From Chelativorans alearensis (GTDB lineage: Bacteria > Pseudomonadota > Alphaproteobacteria > Rhizobiales > Rhizobiaceae): a DNA stretch of 64,000 bases. The DNA lies in assembly GCF_010993735.1 (NCBI RefSeq), contig NZ_WQNI01000006.1:1-64000 (forward strand), in the 5' to 3' direction. How positions within the stretch are numbered: position 1 is the stretch's first letter; every line of letters starts with the position of its first letter. Below the pieces are notes generated by a model. It was not told where the DNA came from, did not search any database, and saw only the letters and a list, made by a program, of their open reading frames with translations. The position numbers and the translations under genes were made by a program. Below, one piece after another: positions 60,313 through 64,000 of this stretch.

Positions 60313-60747
60313 ATGCACGACCGGGACATGCGGCAGACGATCCTGACGGTTCCCACGTCCGGTCCCGGACTTTACGAGTTCACCGGGGAGGCGGCCCGGT
60401 TCGTCCGGGAGGCGGGCGTGAAGGCCGGCCTGCTGACGCTTTTCGTGCGCCATACGTCCTGCTCGCTGCTCATCCAGGAGAACGCCGATCCGGATGTCAG
60501 GCGCGACCTCGACACCTTCTTCAACCGGCTGGTGCCGCCATCGGACGACAAGTCGATGGGCTGGATCACGCATCGGCTCGAAGGGCCGGACGACATGCCG
60601 GCGCATATCAAGGCGGCGCTGACGCAGACCTCGATCGGGATTCCGGTGATGGAGGGCGAGATGATGCTCGGCACGTGGCAGGGAATCTACCTGTTCGAGC
60701 ACCGCACGCACCCACACCGGCGCGAGGTGGTATTGCATCTGGCGTAG
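60313..60747 (+). CDS. yjbQ: YjbQ family protein (UPF0047, secondary thiamine-phosphate synthase)
   Basis: A 144-aa protein of the UPF0047/YjbQ family. FVREAGVKAGLLTLFVRHTSCSLLIQENADPDVRRDLDTFFNRLVP, MGWITHRLEGPDDMPAHIKAAL and TWQGIYLFEHRTHPHRR are conserved; several histidines and a Cys form the presumed metal/active site. The family has weak thiamine-phosphate synthase activity, but the native role is unclear. ATG at 60313 or 60328 are both possible. It follows the GYD gene by 29 bases and may be co-transcribed. Confidence 0.88.
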   Translation: MHDRDMRQTILTVPTSGPGLYEFTGEAARFVREAGVKAGLLTLFVRHTSCSLLIQENADPDVRRDLDTFFNRLVPPSDDKSMGWITHRLEGPDDMPAHIKAALTQTSIGIPVMEGEMMLGTWQGIYLFEHRTHPHRREVVLHLA

Positions 60748-60817
60748 ATGTGCCGCAGGCAGCCTTCCGGGGGAAGGCTGCCTGTCGGTGGGGTGGGGAC
60801 GGGTGTTCGGCGGGACA

Positions 60818-61144
60818 TCAATCGTCGAGGCTGGCGCCGAAGTCGTCGGAGGCGTTGTAGCCGGTGTACACCTTTTTCGTGCCGGTGCTGGAGGTGACGA
60901 TGTGCTGATCCACGGCCTCGTGCGCGATACGGTTCTCCGGGGCGGCATTGGAGCGGCTCGGGCCGAAGTCATCCGCTGCGTTGTAGCCGATCTTAACCGC
61001 GCCGGCGGTCTGGCCGGTGTAGACCGCGACGGGGCCGAGGTCGCCCGGAGCGGCGTTGGGGTTGCTGACCTTGAAGCCTTCGGCGGAAGCGCCGCCAGCG
61101 GCAAGGACCGAGAGGGCGGAAGCGAGGATGAGGAACTTACGCAT
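60818..61144 (-). CDS. Secreted small protein with a duplicated GYNAxDDFG motif
   Basis: A 108-aa exported protein: signal MRKFLILASALSVLAAGGASA, then a Gly/Asn/Asp-rich mature part. KIGYNAADDFGPSRSNAAP and VYTGYNASDDFGASLDD repeat the same motif; the first is preceded by VAVYTGQTAGAVKIGYN and the second by GTKKVYTGYN, so two ~45-residue units are likely. No family is recognised. AAGGAGAAATAC precedes the start. It is divergent from a LysR gene across a 192-bp region with a dyad, so that regulator probably controls it. Confidence 0.72.
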   Translation of the reverse strand: MRKFLILASALSVLAAGGASAEGFKVSNPNAAPGDLGPVAVYTGQTAGAVKIGYNAADDFGPSRSNAAPENRIAHEAVDQHIVTSSTGTKKVYTGYNASDDFGASLDD

Positions 61145-61225
61145 TGTATTTCTCCTTCAGGTTGGGTTGTGAGAGCGTCGTTTCGTCTTGCTCGCTCTCT
61201 ATGGCCACGAATATGAGGGGAAAAG

Positions 61226-61243
61226 CGGAATGCGATAATTCCG
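61226..61243. promoter_or_regulatory. Dyad in the divergent secreted-protein/LysR region
   Basis: CGGAAT-GCGATA-ATTCCG, a perfect 6-bp dyad with a six-base gap. It lies about 80 bases from the secreted-protein gene and 93 bases before the LysR GTG. A second CCGAAT occurs near 61271. LysR sites of the T-N11-A type often look like this. Confidence 0.4.
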
Positions 61244-61336
61244 AATTGTCTGAATGGACTATATTGTTTTTCCGAATAATCGAGTAGAGTGATCGGGTCG
61301 GATTGGGCTGGGATTCGCGGAGGATAGGGGCGCGCC

Positions 61337-62230
61337 GTGCATGCACCGGGCCTTGCGGAAACGAGCGCCTTCGTCGCGGTGCTCGAGCAGAAGAGCTTCA
61401 CCAAGGCGGCGAAGCAGCTCGGCCTATCGCTGCCGCGCGTCAGCGAACTGGTGCGCAACCTCGAGGAGCGCCTGGGTGTGCGCCTTGTCGAGCGCACGAC
61501 GCGCTCGGTCAGCCCGACGGCGGCCGGGGAGCGGCTTTTGGAGCGGCTCCGGCCCGTGCTCGACGATTATCAGGCGGCGCTCGAATCCACCAACGAGTTC
61601 CGCGACAAGCCCGCGGGCCTGCTGCGCCTGACGGTGGCGCCGCCGGCGGCCGATTCCATCCTGGAGCCGGCGATCCCTTCCTTCCTCGCGCTCTATCCCG
61701 AGATCAGCCTCGACATCTCCGTCGACAGCGGGTTTGTCGACATCGTTGCCGGCCGTTTCGATGCGGGCATCCGGGTGGGGCAGCAGCTCGAGCGCGATAT
61801 GATCGCGGTGCGCGTCAGCGATAAGATCCCGGTCGTGGTCGCGGCGTCACCGCGCTATCTTGCCGAACATGGGGAGCCGCGGACGCCGCAAGAGCTTTCA
61901 AAGCACAATTGCCTCGGCCTTCGCCTGCCGAGCGGAGCCACGATGCCCTGGCGCTTCAGCAGGAAGGGCCGCATGGTCGAAGCTCATCTGGACGGGCGCC
62001 TTAGCGCCAACGCGCCGATGCTTCTCAGGGCCGCGGTGGAGGGCACGGGCATTATCCAGGCGTTGCACGATATGGTGGCGCCCGACCTTGCCGCGGGACG
62101 GCTGGTCACGGTCCTCGACGACTGGGCGCCGCCCCCGGTCGACGGGTGGTTTCTCTATTATCCGAGCCGCCGCCAGATGCGGCCGGCTCTGAAGGCGCTC
62201 GTCGACTTTCTTCGCGAGCGGCGGCCGTAG
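61337..62230 (+). CDS. LysR-family transcriptional regulator
   Basis: A 297-aa regulator. The helix-turn-helix (about 1-60) is AFVAVLEQKSFTKAAKQLGLSLPRVSELVRNLEERLGVRLVERTTRSVSPTAAG, and the effector domain runs from LLRLTVAPPAADSILEPAIPSFLALYPEISLDISVD to the end. It resembles the large group of LysR proteins with a short hinge often linked to oxidoreductase or efflux genes; the effector is unknown. GTG start at 61337. The stop codon TAG is the first three bases of a dispersed repeat element. Confidence 0.9.
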   Translation: MHAPGLAETSAFVAVLEQKSFTKAAKQLGLSLPRVSELVRNLEERLGVRLVERTTRSVSPTAAGERLLERLRPVLDDYQAALESTNEFRDKPAGLLRLTVAPPAADSILEPAIPSFLALYPEISLDISVDSGFVDIVAGRFDAGIRVGQQLERDMIAVRVSDKIPVVVAASPRYLAEHGEPRTPQELSKHNCLGLRLPSGATMPWRFSRKGRMVEAHLDGRLSANAPMLLRAAVEGTGIIQALHDMVAPDLAAGRLVTVLDDWAPPPVDGWFLYYPSRRQMRPALKALVDFLRERRP

Positions 62231-62347
62231 TGGTCTGACCCAAACAGATGGTACCCATCTGTTTGGATAAGTCAGCCCACAAGCTATTGATCTGGTGGGG
62301 CGATTTGTCCTGACAGATGGGTGTCATCTGTCAGGATCGCACCACTA
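62228..62347 (-). repeat. ~120-bp two-hairpin element, copy B (inverted relative to 25207)
   Basis: In inverted orientation it matches 25207-25324 almost end to end: TAGTGGTGCGATCC, CCTGACAGATG..CATCTGTCAGG, CAAATCGCCCCACCAGAT, AATAGCTTGTGGGCTGACTT and CCAAACAGATGG..CCATCTGTTTGGGTCAG. The junction falls exactly at the stop codon of the LysR gene. Confidence 0.85.
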
Positions 62348-62425
62348 GGCGGCAAGCCGATGTGCCGGACTGGCAGGCCGCGCGCAACCGCGCTAGAAAA
62401 GGTGTCAGGTCAAGGGAGTATTCCG

Positions 62426-62713
62426 ATGTCATTTCTGAAACGGCTTTTCGGCGGTGCCGGGCAGGAGGGCGGCGCGGCGGAGACCGTCGGCGAACCGGCC
62501 GAGCACAAGGGCTTCACCATCCGCGCAACGCCCTTCCCGCAGGACGGGCAGTACCAGACCTGCGGCATCATCTCCAAGGAGATCGACGGGGCGGTGAAGG
62601 AGCACAAGTTCATCCGCGCCGACCGCTTTCCGAGCGCGGACCTCGCCGCCGATCAGGCGCTGCGCAAGGGCAAGCAGATCATCGACGAGCAGGGCGAGAC
62701 GATCTTCAACTGA
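62426..62713 (+). CDS. HlyU family protein
   Basis: A 95-aa protein. HKGFTIRATPFPQDGQYQTCGIISKEI and KEHKFIRADRFPSADLAADQALRKGKQIIDEQGETIF match the HlyU family pattern, small winged-helix-like regulators first known from Vibrio haemolysin control. In alphaproteobacteria the role is unknown. AGGGAGTATTCCG lies before the ATG. It stands alone after the repeat element. Confidence 0.85.
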   Translation: MSFLKRLFGGAGQEGGAAETVGEPAEHKGFTIRATPFPQDGQYQTCGIISKEIDGAVKEHKFIRADRFPSADLAADQALRKGKQIIDEQGETIFN

Positions 62714-62744
62714 GATCGCCGTTCGCTGGGCGAGTTTTTCACGC

Positions 62745-62826
62745 GAAACGATGAACTGGTCCAGCTCGTTGTTTTTGTCGCAATTCCGGACGGAAAACCG
62801 GTTTCCACTTTTCCTGGAATTGCTCT
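62745..62826. repeat. Dispersed repeat (family of 47620-47722)
   Basis: AACTGGTCCAGCTCGTTG, TGTCGCAATTCCGGACGG, AAAACCGGTTTCCACTTTTC and CTGGAATTGCTCT match the copy upstream of DUF4336 base for base over most of 75 bases. It ends at the TetR stop region, between convergent genes. Confidence 0.82.
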
Positions 62827-63412
62827 AGCCGAGGCTTTCGACCATCGCCGCGAGCGTCAGGCGGAAGGCCTGGGCATCGGCGCCGGCCTCGATGGCGAGG
62901 GCCGCGCGGTCGTAGGCGGCGGCGAGCAGTGCCGTCAACGGGTCGAGCGGCAGGCGGCGGATGGCGCCGGCGCGCATGGCTGCCGCCAGCCCCTCGCGCA
63001 GGGTGCGGTTGCCGTGCCTGCCGTCGATCGCATCCATTCCGGCGCGGCCGAGGACGGCCGGGCCATCGAGCAGGAGGAGGCGGGTGCGGCCTGGCGCGGC
63101 CATCGCTTGCAGAAAAGCATTGCCGCCTTCGATCAGGGCGTCGAGCGGGGTGAGGGCGGTGTCGGCTTGCCGCTCGATCTCGGCCGCGACGCGCTCCGCC
63201 TCCTCATCCACCACCGCCTGGAAGAGGGCCTGCTTGTCGGCGAAGTGGTGGTAGAGGGCGCCGCGCGTCAGGCCGGCGGCGGCGGCGATTTCCGGCGTGC
63301 CGGTCCCGGCATAGGACTTTTCCACGAACAGGCGCCGCGCGGCGGCGATCAATCTGGCGCGGGTCTCTTGCGTGCGCTCGCGGTTGGAGCGGCGGGTATT
63401 GCGCTCTTGCAT
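62825..63412 (-). CDS. TetR-family transcriptional regulator
   Basis: A 195-aa repressor. The N-terminal helix-turn-helix is [52 protein letters not shown], followed by a helical ligand domain (about 70-195). It is divergent from a VOC protein, with two near-identical 19-bp sites between them; one of them covers its own start codon. It probably represses itself and the VOC gene. Confidence 0.9.
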   Translation of the reverse strand: MQERNTRRSNRERTQETRARLIAAARRLFVEKSYAGTGTPEIAAAAGLTRGALYHHFADKQALFQAVVDEEAERVAAEIERQADTALTPLDALIEGGNAFLQAMAAPGRTRLLLLDGPAVLGRAGMDAIDGRHGNRTLREGLAAAMRAGAIRRLPLDPLTALLAAAYDRAALAIEAGADAQAFRLTLAAMVESLG

Positions 63413-63457
63413 ACATGCAGCCTGTATGTTAATTCAATTTACATGCACACTGTATGT
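63411..63457. promoter_or_regulatory. Twin 19-bp operator-like sites between tetR and VOC genes
   Basis: Site 1, 63411-63429, ATACATGCAGCCTGTATGT; site 2, 63439-63457, TTACATGCACACTGTATGT. They differ at three positions, are spaced 28 bases apart start to start, and are themselves inverted around a seven-base centre (ACATGCA..TGTATGT). This is a typical TetR operator arrangement. Confidence 0.75.
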
Positions 63458-63485
63458 CAATGTGGAGAGGGAAGGAAGCGCGGCG

Positions 63486-63911
63486 ATGAAGACGACCAGC
63501 TATTATCCCGTCATCATGACGGGCGACGTGACGGGGACGGCGGTATTCTACCGGACGCATTTCCGGTTCGAGGCGCTGTTCGAGAGCGACTGGTATGTGC
63601 ACCTTCGGTCGCGCGAGGACCGGCGGGTGAACCTTGCCATCCTCGACGGCGACCATGCCACCGTTCCCGAGGCGGGGCGGGGGCGGGTGTCGGGGCTGAT
63701 CCTCAATTTCGAGGTTGCCGACCCGGACGATGAGTACGAGCGGGCGAAGACGGCGGGGCTGCCGATCCTGCAGGAACTGCGCGAGGAGGAATTCGGGCAG
63801 CGGCATTTCATCACCGCCGATCCGAATGGCGTGTTGATCGACGTGATCAAGCCGATCCCGCCGTCGGCGGAGTTTGCGGCCCAGTATGATGCGGAGGCGC
63901 TGCCGGAGTAG
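63486..63911 (+). CDS. VOC-fold (glyoxalase/bleomycin-resistance type) protein
   Basis: A 141-aa protein. [76 protein letters not shown] and [20 protein letters not shown] form two betaalphabeta-beta-beta repeats. Possible metal ligands include Tyr/His in DWYVHL, Glu in NFEVAD and Asp-Pro-Asn at the end. The substrate is unknown. Its promoter region carries two TetR-like operators shared with the divergent regulator. Confidence 0.85.
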   Translation: MKTTSYYPVIMTGDVTGTAVFYRTHFRFEALFESDWYVHLRSREDRRVNLAILDGDHATVPEAGRGRVSGLILNFEVADPDDEYERAKTAGLPILQELREEEFGQRHFITADPNGVLIDVIKPIPPSAEFAAQYDAEALPE

Positions 63912-64000
63912 GGGCGCGCGACAGGGCGCTGAGCTAAGCTGCGTCACGCCCTGCGGGCGAACGCCGCTATCAGCCGAAGGCCGGGCCGGGCTCCGTGCCG

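Overview
The window is chromosomal DNA from a high-GC alphaproteobacterium of the order Hyphomicrobiales (Rhizobiales), most like the Mesorhizobium/Nitratireductor/Chelativorans group. The evidence is protein-level resemblance to rhizobial families (an alphaproteobacterial CarB with a long insert, LsrB, LpsB, SqdB/SqdD, extensin-like proteins, CsgH) and the conserved neighbourhood greA-lpsB-glycosyltransferases-lrp-trxB-lsrB, which I know from Sinorhizobium. This placement is from memory of families, not from a database search. No rRNA, tRNA, CRISPR array, transposase or integrase was found; the window is a mosaic of core genes separated by palindromic repeats.

Layout. 0-4.2 kb: a DUF2239 gene cut by the left edge, a SixA-type histidine phosphatase, and uvrB, whose C-terminal tail carries two in-frame palindromic repeats. 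4.2-6.4 kb: an AT-rich island with a membrane-anchored repeat protein of unknown function and a DUF2158 gene, the latter between two ~85-bp direct repeats. 6.4-7.3 kb: non-coding repeats and a strongly structured GC-rich stretch. 7.3-10.2 kb: a Cys-motif hypothetical gene, a curli cluster (curlin, CsgH, curlin), clpS and a small conserved gene. 10.4-13.4 kb: sqdBDC for the sulfolipid SQDG. 13.5-19.8 kb: thioesterase, CNNM/CBS membrane protein, two extensin-like proteins, DUF3775, DMT exporter and a PQQ-type sugar dehydrogenase.

20-27.6 kb: greA with a possible attenuator in its leader, then a tightly overlapping LPS-core glycosyltransferase operon (lpsB, two GT25, one GT29-like, one capsular/GT32-like), lrp, trxB and lsrB. 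Downstream of lsrB is a strong candidate for the trans-acting sRNA AbcR. 27.6-34.3 kb: an EF-G-like GTPase, a MarR-GNAT fusion, a 270-bp palindrome, aspartate aminotransferase, a degenerate EAL protein and a glutathione transferase. 34.3-38.7 kb: the ugpBAEC glycerol-3-phosphate importer behind a possible Pho box. 38.7-43.5 kb: ogt, a lytic transglycosylase, a DrrAB-type ABC exporter and 1.1 kb of repeats.

43.5-54 kb: a small membrane protein, carB, DUF4336/ArsR/MFS, DUF1801, a CHASE4-GGDEF-EAL enzyme and a RelE/ParE-type toxin-antitoxin pair. 54-58.4 kb: the macromolecular synthesis genes dnaG and rpoD. 58.6-64 kb: a Tat-exported alpha-carbonic anhydrase, small lipoprotein, GYD protein, YjbQ, a secreted repeat protein divergent from a LysR gene, HlyU, and a TetR/VOC pair sharing two near-identical operator-like sites.

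The connecting theme is the cell envelope and nutrient adaptation: sulfolipid replacing phospholipid, Pho-type import of glycerol-3-phosphate, LPS core sugars, curli, and regulation through LsrB, AbcR and cyclic-di-GMP. The most rewarding unexplained signals are the palindromic elements, some of them translated inside proteins, and the AbcR and greA leader RNAs.
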